DNA of 13,241 bases from an uncultured Polycyclovorans sp. (GCA_936928855.1 CAKZHZ010000037.1:1-13241); one strand, 5' to 3'. Counted from the first letter of the stretch, positions 1 to 7,192 are shown. Notes: a model not told the origin generated them from the letters alone. Numbers and translations are program-made.

Positions 1-963
1 GGCAGTCTCGGTGTCGGCCAGGGCCCGTTCCGCCAGCGCCTTGCGCCCCATCACGGCCTCGATGCGACGCTCGCCCTGCAACACCAGTTCGTCGAGGTCA
101 CGATAGGTTTCCAGCAGAAACCGGTCATAGGCGGCCGCGCGCTCGGCCAGAGCCGCCTCTTCTGCGGCGCGGAGCGTGGCTTCGGCCTTGGCCTGGCGCT
201 CGGCTTCGGTGGGCGCCCGCGGCTGGACTTCAACCACCATGCCGCGCGCGTTGATCACCTGACGCTCGCGGGTGCTGACCTCGGGCGGTGCCACATCGCC
301 GCAGGCCTTGCGGCCATGGTCGTCGGTCCAGCAGATGATGCGCGCGGCGGCCGGGTTCAGGGCCAGGGCGGCCAGCAGGGTCAGCAGGGTCAGGTCGTCA
401 GCAACACCACCGCGATGCAGGCCGACATCCAGCTCGATGTTCAGGTTGAGTCGCGTTCCCAGTCCTCGGGCCAGCGCCCGATACTCCGTCACCCGTTCGG
501 GCGTATCCACCAGCCACTGCAACTGGCGGGCGGGATCAAAGGGCCCCCGGTGCGTCTGGTAGAACGCTGCTGCCGCCTGCACCGGCATCGGCTTTCCGAG
601 CAGCAGATCGGACGCCGGAAAGGCCTGCGCCTGCAGGTTGAGGAAAGGCTGATGAAACGCCATCAGACGTTGCGTGCCGTGACGGCGCATCACGTAATCG
701 AGCAGCTTGATGCTGGGCAGTGACTTGGCCACGACACGCCATTGCTTGCTGGGGTGCAGATCGCGTCCGAACACCGCAAGGTTGTGATCGAGCCGGTCGA
801 GATCCAGCACCAGGCAGGGCCGCGCGGGCCCCTGTGCCTTGAGCAGCGCATCGAGATCGGCAAAGTACGCATCATGAGGGGCACCCCGATTTCCCGGGCG
901 CAGCTTGAGGGCCGCCACCCCGCCCAATGCGGCCAGCACGATCAGCAGATCACGTCGTTTCAT
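1..963 (-). CDS. Truncated DSD1/D-threonine-aldolase-type PLP protein fused in frame to a DUF4124-like protein (partial, runs off left edge)
   Basis: One open frame of 321 codons with no stop before the edge. Residues 1-about 20 form an export signal with a KRRDLL twin-arginine-like start. Residues about 30-203 look like the N-terminal alanine-racemase-type barrel of DSD1-family fold-III PLP enzymes: CLVLDLDRLDHNL, RVVAKSLPS with the presumed PLP lysine K80, and ELDVGLHRGG near 178-187. The frame then changes character at about residue 204: ARIICWTDDHGRKACGD followed by an Ala/Glu-rich helical tail resembles exported DUF4124 proteins, whose N-terminal signal would lie where the L-rich segment before the junction is. 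No ATG, GTG or TTG lies in frame between about 490 and 240, so the second part has no start of its own. Normal DSD1 proteins are nearly twice as long as this first part, so enzyme activity is doubtful. The start overlaps the end of the upstream oxidase gene by 14 bp, implying translational coupling. Family calls are from recognised motifs; the fusion itself is read directly. Confidence 0.72.
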   Translation of the reverse strand, partial: MKRRDLLIVLAALGGVAALKLRPGNRGAPHDAYFADLDALLKAQGPARPCLVLDLDRLDHNLAVFGRDLHPSKQWRVVAKSLPSIKLLDYVMRRHGTQRLMAFHQPFLNLQAQAFPASDLLLGKPMPVQAAAAFYQTHRGPFDPARQLQWLVDTPERVTEYRALARGLGTRLNLNIELDVGLHRGGVADDLTLLTLLAALALNPAAARIICWTDDHGRKACGDVAPPEVSTRERQVINARGMVVEVQPRAPTEAERQAKAEATLRAAEEAALAERAAAYDRFLLETYRDLDELVLQGERRIEAVMGRKALAERALADTETA

Positions 964-2383
964 GCCCCGCCTCCCCAAACCAGTTCCGCAGTGCCGGGCT
1001 CAGCATCTTGCCGCTCGGATCCAGCTGTCGACGCAGCCGCTGGAAGTCCGTCCAGCGCGGGTAGCGCGCCGCCAGACCTGCGGCGTCCAAGCTGTGCAGC
1101 TTGCCCCAGTGTGGACGCCCTCCATGTCGCTGCAGGACAGGCTCCACCAGCGCGAACAGCGGGCGATAGTCCACCTGCCAATACTGGTGAATCGAGATGG
1201 CGGCGCAGGCCTGCTGGTGAAACGGGCTGAGCCAGGCCGACTCCGCCGCCACATGCCGGTATTCGATGGGAAACAAGGTGCGGATGTCACTGGCCCGTAC
1301 GGTATCGATGATCTCCATCAGGCAGTCCGGCCCGTTGTCCACCGGCACCTCGTACTCCATCTCGTTGAACGCCACCTCACGCGGCGAAGGGAAGATGCGA
1401 TAGGACGGCCCCACCCGCTCGGCAGCGGCATCCGACAGGCTGACCAGCACGCGTTGCAGCAGCGCATCGGCATTGGGCAGGCCATGCGCCAACTCGGACG
1501 CCAGCCAGAGGGCGGCATCCACTGGCAATTGCAGCAGCGGTTCCGGTGTGTCGGCCGCATCGGTTTCGTCGAGTGTCTTCACCAGCACGTCATCCGCATG
1601 GAAGAAGGCGAAGAACTCGAAGTGCCGGTGCTGTTGCCGGAGGGTGTCAATGTTCGCCAGAACGTCCTTCAGCGGCTGGGTGTACTCCCGCTGACGCAGC
1701 CGGAACGCCGCCCGGTTCTGCAGCCGCACCTGGCTGACCACGCCAAGAGCGCCGATACCGGTGCAGGCGGCCTGAAACAGATCCGCATTGCGTTCCGCAT
1801 CACAGTCGATCACCTCACCATGCGGAGTTACCAGCCGCAGCCCCGCCACCATCGAGGAGAACGATCCGAGGCTGATACCGGTGCCATGGGTGGCGGTGCC
1901 GATGGCACCGCCCAGGGTCTGAGGGTCGACATCCCCCTGGTTGGGTAGCGCCTGCCCCACCGCAGCCAGCAACGGCCCGGCGTCGCGGACGGTGGTGCCC
2001 GCCCACAGTGTGGCCTGTCGTCGATCAGGGTCATGGTCGACACGCCCCGACAGTTTCGACAAAGACAGCAGGGTGCCATCGGTGGTGACCACCGGCGAGA
2101 ACGAATGACTGGCGCCGACCGGCCGTAACGGTCCCCTCGTGTCCCGCATCAGGGCGCGCAGGGCATCTTCGTCCCGGGGCGCCACCCATGCACGGGGCCG
2201 GGCGGCCTGAGAACCGGACCAGTTGCGCCACTCGCCTTTGGCCCGACCATGCCCCAGACCTTCGGGCGGCGCCGCCGAACAGGCCTTGAGAAACGGCAGC
2301 GCAGCACCCGTAGCAGCGGTGGCCAACAGGCCTTGCAGGGCGCGACGCCGATCAACCCGGGGTAGCGGCAACGGCGACGACAT
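950..2383 (-). CDS. FAD-dependent D-arabinono-1,4-lactone oxidase-like protein, exported
   Basis: 477 residues. Resembles the ALO/gulonolactone oxidase group of the vanillyl-alcohol-oxidase flavoprotein superfamily, which oxidise sugar lactones or alditols using FAD. An N-terminal FAD_binding_4 half carries GASHSFSP, with H93 at the position that binds FAD covalently in relatives, and the glycine-rich QTLGGAIGTATHGTG (about 155-169). The C-terminal ALO half carries the signature HWGKLH (about 425-430). The N-terminus has DRRRALQGLL and an Ala-rich hydrophobic stretch ending in FLKAC, so Tat export or a lipoprotein anchor is likely. The start at 2383 is preferred over an ATG at 2407 because CAGGGAG lies 5 nt before it; the upstream one has only a weak purine stretch. 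It overlaps the next gene (PLP protein) by 14 bp and is separated from alkB by a terminator, so it probably has its own promoter. The true substrate cannot be told from sequence. Confidence 0.88.
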   Translation of the reverse strand: MSSPLPLPRVDRRRALQGLLATAATGAALPFLKACSAAPPEGLGHGRAKGEWRNWSGSQAARPRAWVAPRDEDALRALMRDTRGPLRPVGASHSFSPVVTTDGTLLSLSKLSGRVDHDPDRRQATLWAGTTVRDAGPLLAAVGQALPNQGDVDPQTLGGAIGTATHGTGISLGSFSSMVAGLRLVTPHGEVIDCDAERNADLFQAACTGIGALGVVSQVRLQNRAAFRLRQREYTQPLKDVLANIDTLRQQHRHFEFFAFFHADDVLVKTLDETDAADTPEPLLQLPVDAALWLASELAHGLPNADALLQRVLVSLSDAAAERVGPSYRIFPSPREVAFNEMEYEVPVDNGPDCLMEIIDTVRASDIRTLFPIEYRHVAAESAWLSPFHQQACAAISIHQYWQVDYRPLFALVEPVLQRHGGRPHWGKLHSLDAAGLAARYPRWTDFQRLRRQLDPSGKMLSPALRNWFGEAGHETT

Positions 2384-2461
2384 GGGCACTCCCTGTGCAG
2401 ATGGCATGAGCTGACCACCCTACCCAAAAGCGCGCCCCTGCGGTACGGGAAATCCGCACCT

Positions 2462-2495
2462 CCAACGACAAAGGGGCGCCCTTGCGGGACGCCCC
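2462..2495 (-). terminator. Rho-independent terminator behind alkB
   Basis: On the minus strand the sequence forms a GC-rich hairpin (GGGGCG, one bulged T, CCC / loop GCAA / GGGCGCCCC), nine pairs, followed by TTTGTCGTT. It starts 24 bp past the alkB stop codon and lies before the lactone-oxidase gene, so it should separate the two transcripts. Confidence 0.75.
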
Positions 2496-2519
2496 CCTGA
2501 AGCCTGCACGGTTCCCCGC

Positions 2520-3923
2520 TCAGTCGCGCAGCGGGCGGAAGTCCGGCTTTTCGCGTACCGCGCAGTCCGGGCACTGCCAGCTCATCGGCAGCGCGGACCA
2601 GGCGGTCCCGGCCGGGTAGCCCTCGTGCGGACAGCCCACCTTGGGGTCGTAGATGTACTGGCAGTTCGGGCACTGGAACTGCTCGGCATCCACGGTTGTG
2701 ATCGCCGGCACCTCGGCTTCAGCCACCACCGTGTCAACCCCCTCGGCCGGCGCCGCATACGCCCAGCGCCGCAGCAGCGCTTCGCGCCGCGGACCGTGCA
2801 GGTGCGCCTTGCGCAGGTCGCCGCCGTGATGCGCCACCACCTTCGGGTCCATCAGCTTGAACCACAGCGGCGGGAAGTAGGCGATGAGAATCATCGCGGC
2901 ATAGCCGGAGGGCAGCTGCGGGCTGTCCTCGAAGTGGCGCAACGCCTGGTAGCGACGCGTGGGATTGGCGTGGTGGTCGGAGTGGCGCTGCAGCTGATAG
3001 AGCAGCAGATTGGTGACCACGTGATTGCTGTTCCACGAATGCCGCGGCTGGCAACGCTCGTAGCGGCCGTTGGGCAGCTTCTGGCGGATCAGGCCGTAGT
3101 GCTCCAAGTAGTTCACCACCTCCAGCAGCGAGAAGCCGAAGGCGGCCTGCACCACCAGAAACACCAGCGCCCAGGGGCCCAGCCACAGGGTGAGGGCGGC
3201 GAACAGCAGCACCGTCATCGCCCAGGACTGCAGCACCTCATTGTCCAAGGACAGCACCGGCTTGTTCTGCCGCTTGAGCCGCTCGGCCTCGATGTGCCAG
3301 GCCGACTTCAGGCTGCCCACCACGGTGCGCGGCAGGAAGGCCCAGAAGCTCTCGCCCATACGTGAGCTGGCGGGGTCTTCCGGGGTGGCCACATGCTTGT
3401 GGTGGCCCTTGTTGTGCTCGATGAAGAAGTGCCCATAGGCCACTGGCGCCAGGGTGATCTTGGCCAGCCAGCGCTCCAGCGTGTTGGTCTTGTGCCCCAG
3501 CTCGTGCGCGGTGTTGATCCCCACACCGTTGACGATGCCGGTGCTGATCACCAGTGCCAGCAGCTCCCAGGGCGCCAGGTTGCCGGTCACTGCAAACCAG
3601 GCGCCGACGCCGGTGATGAGGTACTGCGTAGGGATATAGGCAAACACGATGTGGCGGTAGTAGCGGTCGGCATCCAACGCGGGCACCGCCGACTCCGGCG
3701 CATTGACGCGATCTTCTCCTACCAGCCAGTCGAGCGCTGGCACGATGACGTAGAAGAAGACGGGCAGCGCCCACATCACCCAGCCCGGGGCGCCCATCAC
3801 CGCCGCCAGCACGGACGCCAGCGCGATCACGGGAATGGCCGGGCTCAGCAGCCAGAACCACTTCTTGCCGTCGACCCAGCGCAGCGCGTCGTGATCCGCC
3901 TTGTTCAGTCCGATTGCACTCAT
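2520..3923 (-). CDS. alkB: Alkane 1-monooxygenase with C-terminal rubredoxin domain (AlkB-Rd fusion)
   Basis: 467 residues. Membrane di-iron hydroxylase that converts n-alkanes to 1-alkanols at the inner membrane, with rubredoxin supplying electrons. Hydrophobic helices occupy about 22-62, 91-135 and 234-268. The histidine motifs of the family are all intact: HELGHK (140-145), EHNKGHHKHVATPEDPASS (169-187), NYLEHYG (271-277) and LQRHSDHHANPTRRYQALR (311-329). After a linker of about 80 residues comes a rubredoxin domain with both iron-binding pairs, CPNC (418-421) and CPDC (451-454), around YIYDP and a G-x-P-x-G-T loop. Most AlkBs use a separate rubredoxin; fused forms are known from some actinobacteria and proteobacteria. 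GAGGAGA sits about 8 nt before the ATG. Divergent from an AraC-type regulator across a 90-bp gap with a repeat operator, so alkane- or fatty-acid-responsive activation is inferred. No rubredoxin reductase is in the window. Confidence 0.96.
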   Translation of the reverse strand: MSAIGLNKADHDALRWVDGKKWFWLLSPAIPVIALASVLAAVMGAPGWVMWALPVFFYVIVPALDWLVGEDRVNAPESAVPALDADRYYRHIVFAYIPTQYLITGVGAWFAVTGNLAPWELLALVISTGIVNGVGINTAHELGHKTNTLERWLAKITLAPVAYGHFFIEHNKGHHKHVATPEDPASSRMGESFWAFLPRTVVGSLKSAWHIEAERLKRQNKPVLSLDNEVLQSWAMTVLLFAALTLWLGPWALVFLVVQAAFGFSLLEVVNYLEHYGLIRQKLPNGRYERCQPRHSWNSNHVVTNLLLYQLQRHSDHHANPTRRYQALRHFEDSPQLPSGYAAMILIAYFPPLWFKLMDPKVVAHHGGDLRKAHLHGPRREALLRRWAYAAPAEGVDTVVAEAEVPAITTVDAEQFQCPNCQYIYDPKVGCPHEGYPAGTAWSALPMSWQCPDCAVREKPDFRPLRD

Positions 3924-3977
3924 GATGATCTCTCCTCAACAGGTGAGCACATCTTGCCCACGCGGCCACTCGATTGA

Positions 3978-4008
3978 TTGTCATTTTGCGCCGATGTGTT
4001 GTCATAAT
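3978..4008 (+). promoter_or_regulatory. Putative promoter of the AraC-type regulator gene (leaderless)
   Basis: TTGTCA (3978-3983) and CATAAT (4003-4008) each match the sigma-70 consensus at five of six bases, with a long 19-bp spacer. The predicted start of transcription would fall at or within 1-2 nt of the ATG at 4014, and no Shine-Dalgarno is present. Both hexamers lie inside the direct repeats, so a bound regulator would block its own promoter. Confidence 0.4.
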
Positions 4009-4013
4009 GCGCC
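3978..4013. promoter_or_regulatory. Direct-repeat operator between alkB and its AraC-type regulator
   Basis: Two copies of TTGTCAT(T/A)(T/A)TGCGCC lie at 3978-3992 and 3999-4013, differing at only two bases and starting 21 bp apart, two helical turns. AraC-family proteins, with two helix-turn-helix units per monomer, typically bind such directly repeated half sites. The nearer copy is about 55 bp upstream of the alkB start codon, suited to activation; the other abuts the regulator's ATG, suited to autoregulation. The repeats are seen; the regulator assignment is inferred. Confidence 0.7.
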
Positions 4014-5063
4014 ATGTCCATCGCCAGCGCGCCTGATGCCGACCCCCGGGTTCCTGCCCGCTACTACGCGCGGCTGGGGGAGATCCTGGTCCAGCAGGGG
4101 GTGGACTTCACCGCCCTGCTGCGGGCGCAGAAGCTGTCGCCCAGCCTGTTGAGCGACCCCGAGGCGACCTTGCGCTTCTCGCAGGTGGACCAGTTGGTGC
4201 AGTACGTATTCGCCAGCACCGGCCGCGCTGATCTCGGTATGGAGGTGGGCCGCCTGCTCACGGCGAGCGCCCACAGTTTTGTTGGCTTTGTGATGTTCAA
4301 CAGCGACACGCTGGACCAGGCTTTGCGCTTCGAAGCGCAGTACTTTCGCCTGATCATGCCCAGCTTTCGGATGCGCTACAGCCGCAGCCCCGACAGCGGC
4401 GAAATGGCCTTCAGCCCGCGCACCGCCATGAGCCCGCTCTGCCTCCACTTTCATCTGGAAGCGATTGCCATGGCGGCCGTCCGGGAGATCAGCGACCTCA
4501 CGGCCGAGCATCGCCCGCCCTGCATTCTGGAACTGTCGATTCCGGAACCCCCGCACGCCCCGCGCTATCCGCGCGAGCTGCTGCGCAATGTCGACCTCCG
4601 CTTCGGCGTGGGTAGCACACCGGGCGTCCGGCTGCGCCTGCTGGACGACCCGCGCCGGCTGCGCCTGACCATGGCCGACCCGCACGCACGACGGATTGCC
4701 GAGGATCGCTGCCGGGCGCTGGTGCAACAGGCCGCCGACGGTGGCCGTTTCGCCGACTGGGTGGCCATGACTTTGCGCGAAGTGGCCGAAGGTCTGCCGT
4801 CGCTGGCGGAACTGGCGGCCCAACTGAATATCTCTACCCGCACGCTCAACCGCTATCTAGCGCGCGAAGGCACCACCTACCGGGCGCTGGCCGGCCGTAT
4901 CCAGCACGAGATTGCCTGCGAGCGCCTCGCCAGCGGCGCCATGAGCGTGACCGAGGTGGCGTATTCGCTGGGGTTTTCCGATGCGGCCAACTTCACCCGT
5001 GCCTTCCGCAGCCGCGCCGGCTACAGCCCGGGCGCGCACCGGCGCATGGCCGCCGCGCCCTGA
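4014..5063 (+). CDS. AraC/XylS-family transcriptional regulator with arabinose-binding-type sensor domain; probable regulator of alkB
   Basis: 349 residues. The N-terminal about 20-210 fits the Arabinose_bd-type ligand domain found in OruR-like AraC regulators (YYARLGEILVQQGVD, SFVGFVMFNSDTLDQAL, EAQYFRLIMPSF). The C-terminal AraC-type DNA-binding domain has two helix-turn-helix units: SLAELAAQLNISTRTLNRYL (about 263-282) and VTEVAYSLGFSDAANFTRAF (about 312-331), followed by the typical SRAGYSPG. Divergent orientation and the repeat operator make it the likely activator of alkB, as AraC/XylS-type regulators are for alkane hydroxylases elsewhere; the inducer is unknown. The ATG at 4014 has no Shine-Dalgarno, but the start of the sensor fold (residues 13-20) makes a later start unlikely. 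Its stop lies only 6 bp from the convergent TetR gene's stop. Confidence 0.9.
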   Translation: MSIASAPDADPRVPARYYARLGEILVQQGVDFTALLRAQKLSPSLLSDPEATLRFSQVDQLVQYVFASTGRADLGMEVGRLLTASAHSFVGFVMFNSDTLDQALRFEAQYFRLIMPSFRMRYSRSPDSGEMAFSPRTAMSPLCLHFHLEAIAMAAVREISDLTAEHRPPCILELSIPEPPHAPRYPRELLRNVDLRFGVGSTPGVRLRLLDDPRRLRLTMADPHARRIAEDRCRALVQQAADGGRFADWVAMTLREVAEGLPSLAELAAQLNISTRTLNRYLAREGTTYRALAGRIQHEIACERLASGAMSVTEVAYSLGFSDAANFTRAFRSRAGYSPGAHRRMAAAP

Positions 5064-5069
5064 GGCGGG

Positions 5070-5702
5070 TCAGGACGTGCCCGGCACGCCCGCCAGATAG
5101 CTGCGCACCACCAGCGCACTCACGGCGCTGCGATCGTGCCAGGGGTAGTCGGGAATGGTGATGAAGTTGAGCGCCAGCCCCTGTACCGCGCAGATCAGCC
5201 CCTGAGCGATGGCCTCGGCCGGGCCGGCACCCAGCTCACCCGCCGCCTGCGCCGCCACCACGGTGTCGGTGAACAGCGCGAAACGCCGCACGATGTCCCC
5301 GCTTTCGAGGTAGCGGCGGGTACCACCGGGCTCCAGATCCGGCTGCAGAAACACAATGAGAAAACGCTCCGGATAGTCCAGCCAGTAGTCCAGATAGCCC
5401 TGCGCCAGCCGCGCAAGGCGCTCACGCGGGCGGTCCGCCTGCACCTGCTGCAGGCGGGTGAACAGCTCGTCGAGAAACACATCCCACACCTGCCACAGGA
5501 TTTCCTGCTTGTTGGCGAAGTAGCGGTACAGCGCCATTGGCGAGCAGCCCACCTCGGCCGCCAGATTGCGCATGGATACCGCCTCCACCCCGTCCCGCAG
5601 GAACAATCGGCGCGCGGCCACGATGATGCGCTGGCGCATCGCCTGCTGATCGGCAACGGACTGGCGCGGGCGGCCGCGGGGCTTGGCAGAACGGGACGTC
5701 AT
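5070..5702 (-). CDS. TetR-family transcriptional repressor
   Basis: 210 residues, standard family length. A basic arm PRGRPRQ (8-14), like an AT-hook, precedes the TetR_N helix-turn-helix: IIVAARRLFLRDGVEAVSM, then NLAAEVGCSPMALYRYFANK (46-65). The rest is a helical ligand and dimerisation domain, whose ligand cannot be predicted. Divergent from the monoamine oxidase gene with a perfect 12-bp palindrome 10 bp before its own start, so autorepression and control of the oxidase are the natural reading. The ATG lacks a Shine-Dalgarno (GTACACAATAATCC precedes it), and a leaderless transcript is likely. The AT-rich TTAATTAA beside the operator could be contacted by the basic arm (inference). Confidence 0.93.
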   Translation of the reverse strand: MTSRSAKPRGRPRQSVADQQAMRQRIIVAARRLFLRDGVEAVSMRNLAAEVGCSPMALYRYFANKQEILWQVWDVFLDELFTRLQQVQADRPRERLARLAQGYLDYWLDYPERFLIVFLQPDLEPGGTRRYLESGDIVRRFALFTDTVVAAQAAGELGAGPAEAIAQGLICAVQGLALNFITIPDYPWHDRSAVSALVVRSYLAGVPGTS

Positions 5703-5707
5703 GGATT

Positions 5708-5737
5708 ATTGTGTACGCGTACATTTAATTAATTCAA
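5708..5737 (-). promoter_or_regulatory. Putative promoter of the TetR repressor gene (leaderless)
   Basis: On the minus strand TTGAAT (5737-5732) and CACAAT (5713-5708) are separated by 18 bp. The end of the -10 hexamer lies 5 nt before the ATG, so transcription would start at or next to the start codon. The palindromic operator fills the spacer, the usual repressor arrangement. Confidence 0.4.
5712..5723. promoter_or_regulatory. Palindromic operator, probable TetR binding site
   Basis: TGTACGCGTACA is a perfect 12-bp inverted repeat in the 95-bp divergent region. Symmetric sites with TGTAC/GTACA arms are common for TetR-family dimers. It is the only perfect palindrome of this length there apart from the adjacent AT-rich TTAATTAA (5725-5732). 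Binding is inferred from position. Confidence 0.65.
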
Positions 5738-5797
5738 GGCCATCATGACACCGCCCGCCGCCCGCGCGCTGGGCCATGTCCACCGGAGTCGCCACAC

Positions 5798-7156
5798 ATG
5801 AGCACCACGGAAACCCTCGACGACTGCGTGATCGGCGCAGGCGTCTCCGGCCTGCGCGCCGCGCAACGGCTGAGCGCACAGGGGCGGCGCGTGCGTCTGC
5901 TGGAAGCCCGCGACCGCGTTGGCGGCCGCACCGAAGGCGGCGAACTGTGCGGCGAAGCCGTGGATGTGGGTGGCCAGTGGATCGGCCCCACCCAGCACAC
6001 CGCCGTGGCCCTGTGCGAAGAACTGGGGCTGGCGCTGTACCCGCAGTTCGCTGACGGCCAGCGGTTGATGGAGATACACGGCCGCCTGCGGGCCTACCGC
6101 GGCACCGTGCCGCGCATGTCGCTGCTGGGTCTGCTGGATGCCGACCGCGCCATCCGCCGGGTCGACCGCATGGCCGCCACCCTGGATCCCGTCCGTCCCT
6201 GGGCCTCGACCCACGCCGCCGAGTGGGACCGCATCACGGTGGCGCAATGGCTGCAGCAGTCGATGTACACGCGCGGCGGCCGCACCCTGGTGGATATCCT
6301 CACCCGCGCCATCCTCACCTGCGAAGCGCACGAAGTCTCCATGCTGGGCTTCCTCTCGTACATCGCCGGCGCCGGCAAGGTCGAAGACCTGGCCGAAGTG
6401 CACGGCGACGGTGCCCAGAAATACAAGGTGAAGGGCGGCGCCTTCCAGATCGCCCAGCGGCTGGCCGAGCGGCTGCCCCCCGGTACCCTGCACCTGAACA
6501 CCCCGGTGCATGCCATCACCCAGACCGATCGCGGCGTGGTGGTGCGACATGCCCAGGGGGAACTGCAGGCGCGTCGCGTGATCGTGGCGCTGCCGCCGGC
6601 ACTGGCCGCCCGCATCCACTTCGATGCCAGCCTGCCGGCCGCCCGCCTGCAACTGCACAGCCGCATGCCCATGGGATCGGTGATCAAGGCCCTGATCGCC
6701 TACGAACGACCGTTCTGGAAAGACCGCGGCCTGTCCGGCGAAGTGATCAGTGATCAGGGCCCGTTCGGCCCGGTGCTGGACGCCACCCCGCCCGGCAGCC
6801 CCCACGGCTTTCTGGTGGGCTTCTTCGACGGCGCCCACAGCCGCCGCCTCGCCGGCCAGCCCACCGAGGTGCGGCGCGATGCCTGCATCGCCTCGCTGAC
6901 CCGCTACTTTGGTGATGCCGCCGCCCAGCCCATCGGCTACCTCGACAAGGACTGGATCTCCGACCCCTGGAGCCAGGGCTGCTACGTCGGCGTGCCCAGC
7001 CCCGGCGCCCTCAGCGCCTGCGGCCACGCCCTGCGCGACCCCTGCGGCCGCATCCACTGGGCCGGCACCGAAACCGCCAGCCGCTGGCTGGGCTACATCG
7101 ACGGCGCCATCAGTGCGGGCGAGCGGGCGGCGGATGAGGTGATGGCCGCGGGCTGA
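5798..7156 (+). CDS. Flavin monoamine oxidase (MAO-A/B-like amine oxidase)
   Basis: 452 residues. Flavoenzymes of this group oxidise amines to imines, hydrolysed to aldehydes, releasing H2O2. The N-terminal Rossmann motif is GAGVSG (13-18) followed by LLEARDRVGGRT; VDVGGQWIGPTQ and the C-terminal HWAGTETASRWLGYIDGAIS match the family closely. SQGCY places C395 where mitochondrial MAO carries its FAD thioether (8-alpha-S-cysteinyl) link, a residue many bacterial homologues lack. Y396 and Y433 fit the two tyrosines of the substrate aromatic cage. No signal peptide and no C-terminal membrane anchor is seen, so it is probably soluble and cytoplasmic. GGAG lies 9 nt before the ATG. Controlled presumably by the divergent TetR protein, which would then sense an amine or its product; putrescine-type and aromatic amines are both possible substrates. 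Confidence 0.93.
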   Translation: MSTTETLDDCVIGAGVSGLRAAQRLSAQGRRVRLLEARDRVGGRTEGGELCGEAVDVGGQWIGPTQHTAVALCEELGLALYPQFADGQRLMEIHGRLRAYRGTVPRMSLLGLLDADRAIRRVDRMAATLDPVRPWASTHAAEWDRITVAQWLQQSMYTRGGRTLVDILTRAILTCEAHEVSMLGFLSYIAGAGKVEDLAEVHGDGAQKYKVKGGAFQIAQRLAERLPPGTLHLNTPVHAITQTDRGVVVRHAQGELQARRVIVALPPALAARIHFDASLPAARLQLHSRMPMGSVIKALIAYERPFWKDRGLSGEVISDQGPFGPVLDATPPGSPHGFLVGFFDGAHSRRLAGQPTEVRRDACIASLTRYFGDAAAQPIGYLDKDWISDPWSQGCYVGVPSPGALSACGHALRDPCGRIHWAGTETASRWLGYIDGAISAGERAADEVMAAG

Positions 7157-7171
7157 CACGGCATCGCTGTC

Positions 7172-7192
7172 ATGCCCGTCCGGATCGGGCAT
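7172..7192 (+). terminator. Hairpin after the monoamine oxidase gene
   Basis: ATGCCCG and CGGGCAT form a 7-bp stem around a 7-nt loop, starting 15 nt after the stop codon. No T-run follows, so it may end transcription inefficiently, act with Rho, or only protect the 3' end. Confidence 0.4.

Noticed and set aside
905..1948. Plus-strand open frame of 347 codons opposite the lactone oxidase
   Set aside because: Arg/Gln/His-rich shadow without any recognisable motif; the opposite strand encodes a clear flavoprotein.
2384..2407. Upstream ATG (2407) as start of the lactone oxidase
   Set aside because: Only a weak purine stretch precedes it, whereas the ATG at 2383 has CAGGGAG at ideal spacing and begins just before the twin-arginine-like signal.
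4002..4823. Minus-strand open frame of 273 codons opposite the AraC-type regulator
   Set aside because: Shadow of a clear two-HTH regulator; it would also overlap the operator and has no Shine-Dalgarno.
5064..5094. GC-rich nested hairpin at the convergent ends of the AraC and TetR genes as a bidirectional terminator
   Set aside because: The stem (GGCGGG/CCCGCC) lies mostly within the TetR coding end, the inner hairpin has a tiny loop, and no T-run follows on either strand.
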